Source: Larus michahellis (taxonomy: Eukaryota; Chordata; Aves; Charadriiformes; Laridae). Taken from it: a stretch of 64,000 nucleotides of DNA. Shown here one piece after another: positions 47,542 through 58,599 of the stretch (position 1 is its first letter; each line of letters begins with the position of its first letter). A program made the position numbers and the translations under genes. The notes under the pieces are model-generated. The model had not been told where the DNA came from and made no database searches. It was given only the letters and a program-made list of their open reading frames with translations. The stretch lies in the NCBI RefSeq assembly GCF_964199755.1, contig NC_133930.1, forward strand, positions 26,494,071-26,558,070, read 5' to 3'.

Positions 47542-49215
47542 GATTCACAGATTCACAGAATGGTAGGGGCTGGAAGGGACCTCTGGAGATCATCTAGTCC
47601 AACCCCCCTGCCAGAGCAGGGTCACCTTAGAGCAGATTGCACAGGAACGTGTCCAGGCGGGTTCTGAATGTCTCCAGAGACGGAGACTCCACCATCTCTC
47701 TGGGCAGCCTGTGCCAGTGCTCTGACACCCTCAAAGGAAAGAAGTTCCTCCTCATGTTTAGATGGAACTTCCTATGCTCAAGTTTGTGCCCATTACCTCT
47801 TGTCCTGTTGCTCGGCACCACTGAAAAGAGCCTGGCCCCATCCTCCTGACACCCACCCTTGAAGTATTTATAAGCGTTGATAAGATCCACCCTCAGCCGC
47901 CTTTTTTCCAGACTGAAGAGACCCAAATCCCTCAGCCTTTCTTCATAAGAGAGGTGTTCCAGCCCCCTAATCATCTTGGTAGCCCTTTGCTGCACCCTCC
48001 CCAGCAGTTTCCTGTCCTTGAACCGGGGAGCCCACAGCTGGACTCAGTACTCCAGGTGCGGCCTCACCAAGGCAGAGTAGTGGGGGAGGATGACCTCCCT
48101 TGACCTGCTGGCCACACTCTTCTTGATGCCATTGGCCTTCTTGGCCACAAGGGCACATTGCTGGCTCATGGTCATCCTGTTGTCCACCAGGACTCCCAGT
48201 TCTCTTTCCACTGAGCTGCTCTCCAGCAGGTCAGTCCCCAACCTGTGCTGGCACATGGGGTTATTCCTCCCCAGGTGCAGCACCCTACACTTGCCCTTGT
48301 TGAATTTCATAACGTTCCTCTTTGCCCAACTCTCCAACCTGTCCAGGTCTCTCTGTATGGCGGCACAGTGTCCACCCCATTGTCAATTCATCTAACCCAG
48401 ACTTCCTAAGCTTCCCTATGAGGATGCTGTGGGAGACCGTGTTGAATGCCTTGCTGAAGTCAAGATTGACATCCACCGCCCTCCCCTCATCTATCCATCC
48501 AGTCATGCCATCGTAGAAGGCTATCAGATTAGTCAGACGTGATTTCCCCTTGGTGAATCCATGTTGAGTACTTCTGATAGCTTTCTTTTCCACCACATGC
48601 CTTGAGATGAGGCCCAGAGCGAGCTGTTCCATCATCTTTCCAGGGATGGAGGTGAGGCTGACCGGCCTGTAGTTCCCTGGGTCCTCCTTCTTGCCCTTTT
48701 TGAAGACTGGAGTGACATTGGCTTTCCTCCAGTCCTCAGGCACCTCGCCAGTTCTCCAGGACCTTTCAAAGATGATGGAGAGCGGCCCAGCAATGACTTC
48801 CGCCAGCTCCGTCAGCACTCTCGGGTGCATCCCATCGGGGCCCAGGGACTTATGGATATCTAATTGACCTAATTGATCTCTCATTTGATCCTCCTCAACC
48901 AACGGGAAGCCATCCTCTTTCCCTGTTACTTTCTCCGACGTCTGGGACTCCTGAGGCTGGGCCGAACAGTAAAGATCAAAGCAAAGAAGGCATTCAGTAA
49001 CTCCTCTGCCTTCTCCGCATCCTCTGTCACCACGGCTCCTGTCTCATTCACCAGCAGGCCCACAACTCCTCTACTTTTCCATTTGCCTCCAGTATACTTG
49101 AAGAAGCCCTTCCTGTTGAGCTTGACATCCCTTGCCAGGTTTAATTCCAAGGAGGCCTTGGCTTTCCTCGTTTCGTCCCTGCACACTCTGGCAGCAACCT
49201 CTCCGCTAAGAAGTT
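47542..49215 (-). mobile_element. CR1 LINE, 5'-truncated with internal deletion (about 1.7 kb)
   Basis: A minus-strand CR1 copy. Its 3' end is at the left, with two ATTCACAG-type repeats followed by the GGGCTGGAAGGGACC / ATCTAGTCCAACCCCC tail. It runs rightwards through the complete C-terminal region and much of reverse transcriptase, ending near 49215. Compared with the copy at 7.4-9.6 kb, it lacks roughly 290 bases at about 48362, where the text jumps from the post-FADD region to motif A. It belongs to the same or a close subfamily as the tail at 62.7 kb. Confidence 0.93.
47627..49186 (-). pseudogene. CR1 ORF2 reverse-transcriptase pseudogene
   Basis: Remnants of the CR1 polymerase frame lie in four pieces: 49186-48926 (connection segment, ARDVKLNRKGFFKY), 48902-48285 ([24 protein letters not shown], motif A DFSKAFN), 48337-48044 ([30 protein letters not shown]) and 47995-47627 ([11 protein letters not shown] to the C-terminus). 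Shifts and stops separate the pieces. An internal deletion removes motif B and the FADD motif C, so no active enzyme is possible even though the motif A aspartate remains. Confidence 0.9.
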
Positions 49216-52200
49216 ACACCATGCTTTGTGTTATCATTGCTTAAAAGGGCAAATTAATTGTCAAGACACCTGCTGCCAAACGAACCTGTGTATCCAGCAC
49301 ACACATTCACCACCACAGCCCAGTGCAAAGGAACACTGCCCTGCCCAGGACCCAGCCAGGAGGCAACCCGTAGAGCAGATGCAGAAAAATGAATGTGGAG
49401 CTTATTAACACCTCCAAAGCCCCCGTTGTCTGGAGGACCCAAACTGCAACTGCCAGATCGCTTGGGACTGTAAGTGTGGCTGTGATCATGGGGACCGTTT
49501 GTGGCATATGAGAAATGAGAAATGCGTTTGATTGTTGCCATGGCAGTTACGGAAGGGTAACTGCCCATTTTACAAAACATATCAGCTAACTCCTGGAAAC
49601 ACAGCTCAAGCAGCTAGGCTCTGGACATACAATAGGAAAGGTCGAGTTCAACACGACCGAAGTAACTAAATTGTCCCTGTCAATGGTTTGGTATGTTCCT
49701 TTTATAGGAACGCAGTCAGACTTGCAATGACAGCTGAAGGAGAGTGTTCCCAGCAGCAGAAACACCAAGTTGGAGATCACATTTTGTGCTTCATTCCTTT
49801 ACTCTTGTGTTGGTTTCAGCATCAGGCAGGTTTCCCAACAGTCCATGATCCAACCTGACCTGAGGGCTCCTCCCTCTGGGGTTAGTGGGCATCTCTATCA
49901 CTGACTCCTGTTGCTACCTGTCTGCCCCAGCTCTGTGCTGGGTATGGCCTCTTCCGAGCCGTGCTATACGTCTCTCTGTAAAGACACTTCTATTACTTCT
50001 TTGTGTGTGTCTAAATTGGCTTTAAATAGACCTGAACTTTCTGTAAGGTGAAGTAAGTGTAGCTTGTTAACTCTGGGCAGTTTGACACAAGAGATGTGTG
50101 ATTTGTCATGTTGAGTGGTTCAGAGAAATGAAAAATGCATGTGATTTATGAACTGAAACCCTATCAGCATCATGCAGGCTTGATGATAAGTGTTGCGTTA
50201 ACACTATTTATGGCATTGAATAAGAGCAAGGACTGTGAAACTCACAGTTTAGCAGGTTACAAATAATCAAGCAAACATTATATTCAGACACCGAGATTAC
50301 CCTGAGGGCGGTTATCACTACCAGCTCTGCCTGTGACTCAACCCAGCATCTACACAGAGCAGTCAGGGCCAAGAAGTGGGAGCAGAGAAAAGTTTTCTCC
50401 CAGGAAGGAGAGAAGAGATGTGGGAAAGGGTGACTGGCAAAGGCATTTGCCATTGCTCTGGTGGACATTTGCCAAGCTGTTTAATTTTCCCCTGGGCCTG
50501 CCTCCTCTGTGGATCCCCCACATGGTACCTGCCCTCTTCAGGGCTGGAGCAGGAAGACCTCAACACCAGAGCCACACAGAGGTGTCAGCATGGCTCCCAG
50601 GCAAGGGATCTTGGTAGATGCCTCCTTTGGTCCATGTCTCCTTTCCAAAACATGGCACAGTTATTGCAGTTGGTCTTCGCTTGGAGGCATACCCCTCTTG
50701 GCCCATGTCAGGTCCTCTGCTGGATCTGCGGAGGACATGGTGCTGCAGTCTCTTCCACCACTGCAGCCTTCTCCCGCTGACCCTGCCCCAAGCAATGGCA
50801 CCTGCTCCTCCTTTCCCAATTTTCCTGTTCAACTCTGGGTTACTAGAACATTTGTCACTTTATTTTCAATGCTGGGGTCATTTTATTATACAGAATAAAA
50901 TTTTCAGATGTATTGAGAAATCTTAGTATTTACATGTGTCACGTTCCAAAATTCATTAAATCTGGGTCAGTATAAAGAATAAACTTTATCTTTGACAAAG
51001 CACCACTTTGGCAAGCGATATTTTAAGATATTTTTCCTATACAAGGACAAGTATTTCTCAGCTGAAGTGACTGTCTCCTTGATTGAGTCTTTCTCATCCA
51101 GGAAAAAACTGTGATTCAACACGATCGTCGCTGGCAGTGTTAGGCATTACAGTAATGGGCCCATTTCAGAAACGCCGTGGAGTGTTACACAATTCAACTA
51201 GTCAATATGAGTCAGATAAGAGAATGCAGCATGCCCAGCATAGTGGTATATTTATCCTTTCAACTGCTCCTACCACTTAGTCCTTTATTTTTCACATGCA
51301 TTTGATTCCTTACCAGTTATCTTTGGTATCGTACAGGCTGCAGTGCCAAACACTTTGATCAGTTAGATTCTGAACACTTTTCGGTGAAAGTACTGAAATA
51401 TTTTGTGTCAGTGTAAAAATCATAAACACTGAAGGACTTTGAGATCACCTGGTCAGCATTTTTCAACCTACTGAAGTCTAACGACAGTGCAAGGGCAAAA
51501 AGAGCTTTGGTTTCACCTAACCAAGCTATTAATGGTTTAACGGGATGGGGCTCTCCTACATCGTGTCTCATCCAGCCCCCCTTTGCTCAGACATAGGGAC
51601 CTATTCGCTGCTGCCACTAGGTGTCTCCAGGTGTCTAGGTGTCTCCCAAAACACAACCGTAACTCATAGTCCAGTTGGTTCAGTTACTTTTCTGCTCTTT
51701 GCAACATGTGCTACTCACAGTTTTTTTCCTGGTGTAGCTTTATTCTATGTTTCTGCATAGGGCTTTTCTGGGTTTATGCAGCTGCTGGGAATGTAGAGTC
51801 AGAGCAATACACGGAGTTTTAAGGCAGACTCCACAGAGAAGTATTTGAGAGCTATGCTATGACAATTTGCTCTGCAACCCATGAAGTCAACCAGGACCTG
51901 AGAGAACAGCTTAGAATTTAAAGCAGATGTATCATAGGAGCATTTTCCACTAATTCTCCCCCAAATATCTGTGCTCTGCGCACCTACTCTCCTGTCTTCC
52001 TCTGAGCTGCCTTGTTGCAACATATGCAATTTTACAGGCATGTCCTTATTTAGCCAACCAGCTAACAGAAACACAGCTTTCCATTGAAGGCTAATTTAAA
52101 GTCTCAAGCACGTGTCCTCAGCTGTCGCAAAATTATGCCACTAAGTGCAATAGGCTCTGTCGTTTTACATCAGCTGAGAATCTACTTGCGAGGGCAAAAT

Positions 52201-55200
52201 AAGTGGATGCAGCTGCAGTTCTCTTCCTTGGGACTTGCCCTTCGTACAGAACTGATTGCAGGTGGCTGAGAGTTGGTATTTAAAAAGTAAAAGTTTGGGG
52301 TTTTTTTGTTGCAGTTTTCGTATTTTTTTTTTTTTAATGTATCATGTTCATTCATGTTCTCTCTCTGATGGCTACCCAGGGCCCGTAACTCACCATACCC
52401 CAGCTCAGAGCAAAGTACTTGGAGTTAGTTTAGAAAACAGATTATCAGATTATAAATGAAACATTATCTCTCATGCCATATCACGTGGCAGAAGAAAGAC
52501 AAAACTGAAAATGTGACCCCTTTTTTCTTCGAATAATTCAGTGTCATTCAACAGACTTAATTATCCCTAAAGACACATCTAATAATTGTTGGCCTGTCAA
52601 TCAAAACCCTTATTAGACATGCACATGATGTCACATCACAGTCTAACAAATCTTCCTGCCAGTCAAAAACCTTTATATAGATTAATCTTATTTCAGAGGC
52701 AAGTTTTGTGTTTGACCCTTTACCCAACTTTTTCGGGGCTGAAATCGGAAAGGACCTGAATGTTTTCTGTGTGCTACCGAGCTGCTGATGGGCTCTGGGC
52801 TGTCCTTAAGAGTTTCGCTCCGTGCCATGCCCTGCTTTATGCTGCAGCATGGAGCCTGGAAAGGGGCTCTGCCTTGGACGGCTGAGTGACCTGGGGTGGA
52901 TCTGCATTGCCATAGGAGAACTCTTCTTCCCCTTCTTCTGCCCTGTCTGTACCACAGCGTTAATTCCCCAGCTGCTTGGGGTATCATGAAGCTGTGCTTC
53001 ACAAAAGCACCTGCACTGGGTTTTGAGATGATACAGTTCATCCCATACACACTGTGTGCACCCACCGTATTGCTGTGGCCATGCAGCTGTGGCAGTGATT
53101 GCTGTGCTGGGGGGAGACCCTGCAGCCTTTGGCACGGGAGGAAATATCTGCTTTGCTAAGGGAAAAGTGCATGCCTGAACAGAGCCGGCACCGTGTGGAC
53201 AGCCAGCCCAGGGAGTTTGCCAGTGTGTGTCAGGGTGCCAAGGGTGAGAAGTAAATGCACTAATAACCACCAGATTTCCCAGGCCAAACAGGTGGCATGT
53301 CAAACTGGTGCACTATTGTGCCGCCCTGAGCAGCTCTCGGCTGTGTCACGTGTTCTGCATGTGCTGCTCTGTACATGCCCAGCAGTTGTGACAGACTTCG
53401 GGGATGCTGGATTTCCTTTGCTAGCAAGTGCAGGTTAACACAGATACTCCATGAATTCAAGGCATCCCTGCAAGTGCTGCACCAGATTCATATCTGTAAA
53501 TATGAAATCATCACTGGCAATAAGTTTCAATTCTTTCTTGAATGGCATTTGGTGGAAGGCAATTAATGACATTTCTGGAAACATCTCCTGTTCTGGGGGG
53601 GGTCTCCTAGGGTCACTTCTCCCTCCCTTCCCACAACCCCAAGCAATTTTGTTTCTCAACTTTATGAGGAGGAACTGATGTTGTAGGATGATGATTCTCT
53701 CATTGCACTTGACACCCTCTGCACTGCTGTAGAGTGGAAAGATGGTGCCTTCCTAGTGGGCCTGGGTGCTAAGTCAGAGCTTAGAGGAACTGCTCCGTTG
53801 CAAAGCGCTCATCATCACAGTGGTGCCATATGCAGCTCTTCAAGATCTGTATTTGGATACTGAATCTGAAGAGGTTATAAATTTATTTCCTGGTAGTGCA
53901 TCAAGCTTTGTGTACCCGGTTGTACTGGCACTTCAAGTTTCTTTTGAACTGAAATAAAAGCAGACGGCAGAGGCTGAGGCTTTCAAGATAATATCATTTA
54001 TCTTCTGAAAATCTGCTTTTTAGATGTCAGGCAAAACAATTTCACAATAGCTAGAAAAGATCTTGTCTGGCATTGCTGTATCTTTATTGGTCTTTAATAT
54101 GACTTGAAAATATTAGGCCATATTGTGGTGTTCAATTTTCTATTGATTTTTCAGGCAGTCTGATAACACAAATGAAAAAAACACCTGTAATTAGACATCA
54201 TTCCTAAAGCTGAGGGATTTTGGAGAAAGCCACACAGCAAGCTTCCTCTGCATGTAAAACTTCAAAGTGCTTCCTAGATTCATGAACTACAGGCAAACTC
54301 AAAGTCAGCAGGAAAAGTGTTGGTAAACAATGAGAAAAAAAATACTGCCTTCGTGTTTGAAAGAGACATTTTTCCCTTCTGAGGGAAGATTAAAAAAGAA
54401 AGGCTCACATCTGCAGGACAAAGTGGCCGTAGGGAGGTTGGCTGGGGAAGATGGTGCTTGCATAGCCAGTGTAAGTGGCTTCAGTGCAGTTGTCCTTCCT
54501 GAGGATTGCTTACAGAAAAGAGGATTGCTCACAGCTTTTTCTCATTTAGAGGCAATTCAAAACTTGCAGGTGATGTTCAGGCATCTTCCTTGGAAGAGGT
54601 GTCTACTAATGCAGCACTAATTGGCTCCTGTGGGAGAGGAATGGCAGAGGAATGACCCACTGGTGCAGTGGGTCAGCCCATGAGTAGAATGGCAAGTGCC
54701 TTACACCAGGACTCCAAATTGTGACAATGCTTTGTGTTTTCAAGCATCTGAATATGCTTTGTAGCATTTTCTTCCTTTTCTGCTTGGTCTCCAGTCTTTG
54801 TGCAAAAAGGTTTCTTCTTTAAAGCTGATAGAGTTTAACAGTTGTCCTTGCAGTTAAAAAGGCAACAAGAAAAGCCAAAAAGGGTGATATATGAGGTTTT
54901 ATAAAACTTTTGTTGGAATAAAGATCATTTGAGTCATTCTCCTCTGATTCACCCATAGCTTGTGTGCAAGAAAGCCCCTTCCGCAGGGGGATTAGGCTGC
55001 ACTCAATCCCCAGTAAATTCAGCTGATGAGATGGCTCCGCTGACCCTCTCCATCGCGGCAGCAGCTCTTGCTGCCTGACCCCGGGGCATGTTGCTGCCAC
55101 CAGCTGTGGCTTAGCATAATTCTGCTTGGCACATGGGCTGCTGTGTGTCCAGGGGCTCATCAGGGATGAGCAGAGGGTTTACAAACTTTTCGTAGCTTGT

Positions 55201-55588
55201 TTCCAAAAAGCCTCTTGCTCAAAAGTCATAATTAAGAAACCGGTTCTTAACTGGGACAATCTTATTCCTTTTAGCTTGGGGTTGAAGCTTGAAGCTGCTC
55301 TTGTATCCCTTCCCCTTGGAGGAAGGGGAAAGGCTTGGAGACTAGCAACAAACTGCAGGACCTATGGGGAACCATAAAGGCAGTCTTACTTTTTCTGGTT
55401 GGTACTCCTGCCATCCTGATCCAATAACTGCAATGATATTGGGGTGCATGACATTGCAGGGGGCAAAAAGTTGTGCAATTGTCAGTTTTACTTTAATACT
55501 TTTTGTCGTGTTCCCTAGAAGATCTTCTGTGAATCCTATATAACTTCTGCCACTGAAGAGTTAAAGAGGCAGCACATTGTAGCTCTGC
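49216..55588. other. S100Z-CRHBP spacer without recognisable genes
   Basis: Unique sequence. GC-richer patches at 50330-50830 and 52750-53300 generate overlapping frames of 90-165 codons on both strands, none with a known domain. Long T runs lie at about 52303-52336. I see no RNA gene or clear mobile element. Confidence 0.5.
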
Positions 55589-55628
55589 ACCCACCCCCAC
55601 CCCCCACCCCCCCCACCCCACCCCCCCG
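55589..55628. repeat. C-rich low-complexity tract (G-rich on minus strand)
   Basis: About 40 bases of runs of 3-9 C interrupted by single A. The minus strand therefore carries at least five G-runs of four or more, enough for an intramolecular G-quadruplex. It lies about 1.5 kb downstream of the S100Z stop codon. Confidence 0.85.
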
Positions 55629-57089
55629 CAAAGTCTCTTTTTTTCTGGGATAACATCAACTGGTGGTGGCCCCTTTCTTAGTCTGATGTCTGTTCCTTGT
55701 TATATTTATTAGACCCTATAAAATCCCCTTCTTCTAATAAATTACATCTTCTTAATGATATATGATTTTATACAAATATTATAGTCTTTACAGAATGATT
55801 TCCAGGGGTCTGGGGAGGAGACACAAGTGAAATGCATTCTTCAAATATTGCCTATCAGGGCACATATTCACTGGGGGATGTTTTTTATTAACCTCTTAAA
55901 CAAACAGAAAATCTTCATTTATTTCAGGTGTCTTTTATTATAGTTTGAAGTTACCAACAAAATTACAAGGAACAAAGAGAGCTCTCCACGCAAGAGACCC
56001 TGCCACTGAGGGTTTGCAGGCTTTGGAAGTATGTTTAATTCAAACAGGAGTGCAGAAGTACTCTTAATTCAACCCAAGAGAAGGTTAACACTGAAAAGGA
56101 TTGTCCTACTCTCTCCACACCTGGCCATGAGGTCCCACTGCCCCTTTTGCACGGCTTCCACACAGTGGGTTGGATCAGTGTGAGATGAAATCATTGTTCC
56201 ATAAGATGACTCACATTACAAAGCTGTACCCTGGGATGGCATCATTAAACCCCCCACAAGTGGTCCTCTAAAAGCCCTCCTCTTAAGGGTGCCAGAATAC
56301 TGAAAGCAAAAGGCATTTACATTTTCCCTGAAGACCCAGTCCTTCCATCAGCCCTCACAGCAGTTTGCTGACTAAATCTTCTATGTATTTGAATAATTTA
56401 CCATATGAATAAATTCATTTATGCCAAATGAAGAGGTGGACTACTGGGATGCAGTAATGCCAACACAACAAAATTGAAGCAGGGGAGGTGGGGGAAATGA
56501 ACCCGTAACAATGGCAAGCAGTGCCGTCTGCTCAGGCGGCAGGAGACAGCTGTGGCCACATCTGAAATACGAGAGCGTGGGAAGGTACGAAGCAGCATCT
56601 AAAAAGGGCTTTAGAATAAGCAGAGCTGAGCAAAAAACCAATCTGCTCTTTTTGAGCTGCAAAAATATGGTTGTTATAGAATAACTGAGAACTAAATTGC
56701 AAGTTTTACATCTCATTCCATATTTTCCAATTCAGAAAGTATATAAGTAACATTCCTGCGCCTTTTAATTGCCACTGATGTTTAAGATGTAGAAGTCTTG
56801 ACTCCTGCCAAATGATCTGACAGCCCAAAGCCATTGACCTGGGCAACTGATGAATACATGTTACAGATGCATGCAGTGCAAAGACTGAAAATATTAAAAG
56901 CCAGATCTCAAGTAGTTTAAACTGGCTTTGGTCCAGCTTACACCAGCTGCTGATCTGGTCCATAAGAGTCTTACAGCAGTAACAGTTGGAGGGATGATGG
57001 TTTGCATTCACTAAATGCTGATAAGGGTTACCTAGTGAGACGTGCTTTGCTCGCATTTGTGGCCAGGAGATTGACTGCATTGAGCATTT
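55629..57089. other. S100Z 3' flank and probable 3' UTR
   Basis: On the minus strand, canonical AATAAA hexamers lie at 55934-55939 and 55884-55889, about 1.15-1.2 kb after the S100Z stop. A weaker ATTAAA is at 56764-56769, about 320 bases after it. The true 3' end cannot be chosen by eye. Frames of 91 and 124 codons here (56441-56716, 56706-57080 minus) have no recognisable features and would lie in this 3' region. Confidence 0.4.
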
Positions 57090-57248
57090 TTAAAATCCTT
57101 CTTTCTTTAGCTGTTCTTCGAAGTAATCATTACATGCTACAGTCAAAGCAGCAACCAGAATGACAAATTCATTAAAATCCACCTCATTGTCTTTATTGGA
57201 GTCCAGATCTTTCATAATCTTATCAATCAGAAAGGGGTCCTTTTGGCC
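57090..57248 (-). CDS. S100Z: S100Z second coding exon (residues 48-99 and stop)
   Basis: Begins [15 protein letters not shown], carries the canonical EF-hand loop and ends QLKKEGF with TAA at 57090-57092. Where human has Cys at the first residue of this exon, this copy has Gly48; Cys86 in the last helix is kept. Confidence 0.95.
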   Translation of the reverse strand, partial: GQKDPFLIDKIMKDLDSNKDNEVDFNEFVILVAALTVACNDYFEEQLKKEGF

Positions 57249-58582
57249 CTGAAGAGAAAGAAAAGCGATTTAGCAGTGCAGATCTCGAATGCGTAATTCT
57301 GACATACCCAGCGTTGCAACCCACTGCTATGTCACAAGCCCCGGTGCTAGTAAATAAAAGGCCACATGAAATATGAACCTGAATAGTAATATACCACCAC
57401 CCACAACACTAAAAACATGGGTCTGGAGACCCAAAAGTGCACAGCAACAGAAACTGAAGACAGTGCAACTCTTAGAAGGAGTACAGGTACTAAATAGGCA
57501 CCGATATGAATCAGATTTTAGGAGCTGCTGAGCACTGGTTTCTTTTGACAAGATGGATCTATAATGTGCATTTCTCTGTATCACCTCCCCTTAACAAACA
57601 GTATGCAGATTTTCAATGGGCTATTCGTAAGTGGTCATATTACACATCCATTCATCGCATTGAGAAGATCTGTACTCAGCATACAACACAAGCTATTCAG
57701 TGGGAGTAAGAACAGCAAATATCATAATAATAAATCAATAGCCCAGAATAAAAGAAAATCCAAGGAAATGGATAGAATATAAAAAAAAAATCCTGCTGGT
57801 GGTGATAGGGTCCACAACAATTTTTACAATTAAGAGGATACAGAAAAACAACTATGGATCTGGTCATTATTCCATAAAAAGCACCCATGCTGTGTAATGC
57901 AGAACATATCAAACATGCAAAGAGATATTCACATCAGCAGCTTATTGCAGAAAGGATTTTCTTAGCATCTCTCTACAGAGCACATGAACAGCTGTACTGT
58001 GTCTGTGGCCATTGTGCACAAACTACTGTGTTCTCGTGAGAACTGGTTGCTGGATTTAATTCTTCGAAGGACTTGTCTATGCCCTATTATTAAAAATGAA
58101 CAAACAAGCAAAAAACTGACCAAAGCCTGATTTACCATCGATTTTGGTACTGCTTCTAGACTGCCCTTGCTGCTCAAAAGCGCAGGGGAGTAAGCAGAGC
58201 ACAGGTACCTGGCTCTGCCCACGGTGGCACATGGCAGGGCGCCCAGGCTGGACCACCCTCTGAAAACACACTTCTCAAAGGGGACATTTGATCTCATCTC
58301 CTTCTGTCTGGCTCCACAAAGACAACTGTCATCTGAGAGGCAGGATGTGCCTTGCAGAAGGAGAAGCTATTCCTGAACACTGGGATAGCTGCTTGTCCCA
58401 CCCATGGAACAGTAACAAGAGGTTCAGGAGCTGCATCTTACTGAAAGGAAGTCAGTGAGCTCGCTGGTGAGGAGCTCCTTGAGTTCTCCTTTACTGAGCT
58501 TGTATCTGTCTCCTTCTTTGCCCGAGTAGTGATGGAAAATCCTGATCAAGGTGTCCATCGCATCCTCCAGCGGTGTGGACAT
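57090..58582 (-). CDS. S100Z: S100 calcium-binding protein Z (2 coding exons, 99 aa)
   Basis: A small dimeric S100 protein that binds calcium through two EF-hands and then exposes a target-binding surface; it acts in the cytoplasm. The coding join is 58582-58442 plus 57248-57090, 99 codons plus TAA, the length of human S100Z. Residues 1-47 contain the S100-type first EF-hand ([20 protein letters not shown]). Residues 48-99 contain the canonical loop D63-N65-D67-E69-D71-E74 and the C-terminal helix [12 protein letters not shown], which matches S100Z closely. The single coding intron is phase 0 (TCA|GTAAGA, TTCAG|GGC), in the hinge between the EF-hands as in all S100 genes. The ATG follows a good acceptor (CCCCACAG at 58600-58607), so the gene also has at least one upstream untranslated exon that I could not locate. 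It lies upstream of CRHBP on the same strand, as in human. Confidence 0.95.
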
Positions 58583-58599
58583 ATCAGCGAGCGGGAGAG
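58442..58599 (-). CDS. S100Z: S100Z first coding exon (residues 1-47, with 17 bases of leader)
   Basis: The exon runs from the acceptor at 58600/58599 to the donor at 58442/58441; translation starts at 58582. It encodes [20 protein letters not shown] and the first EF-hand, ending ELTDFLS. Confidence 0.93.

Noticed and set aside
52806-53303. 165-codon minus frame in the S100Z-CRHBP spacer
   Set aside because: No recognised motif, a GC-rich patch, and overlapping frames on both strands.
55589-55628. CRISPR-like or telomere-like repeat
   Set aside because: It is a C/A low-complexity run without spaced units; no repeat-spacer array or TTAGGG arrays exist in the window.
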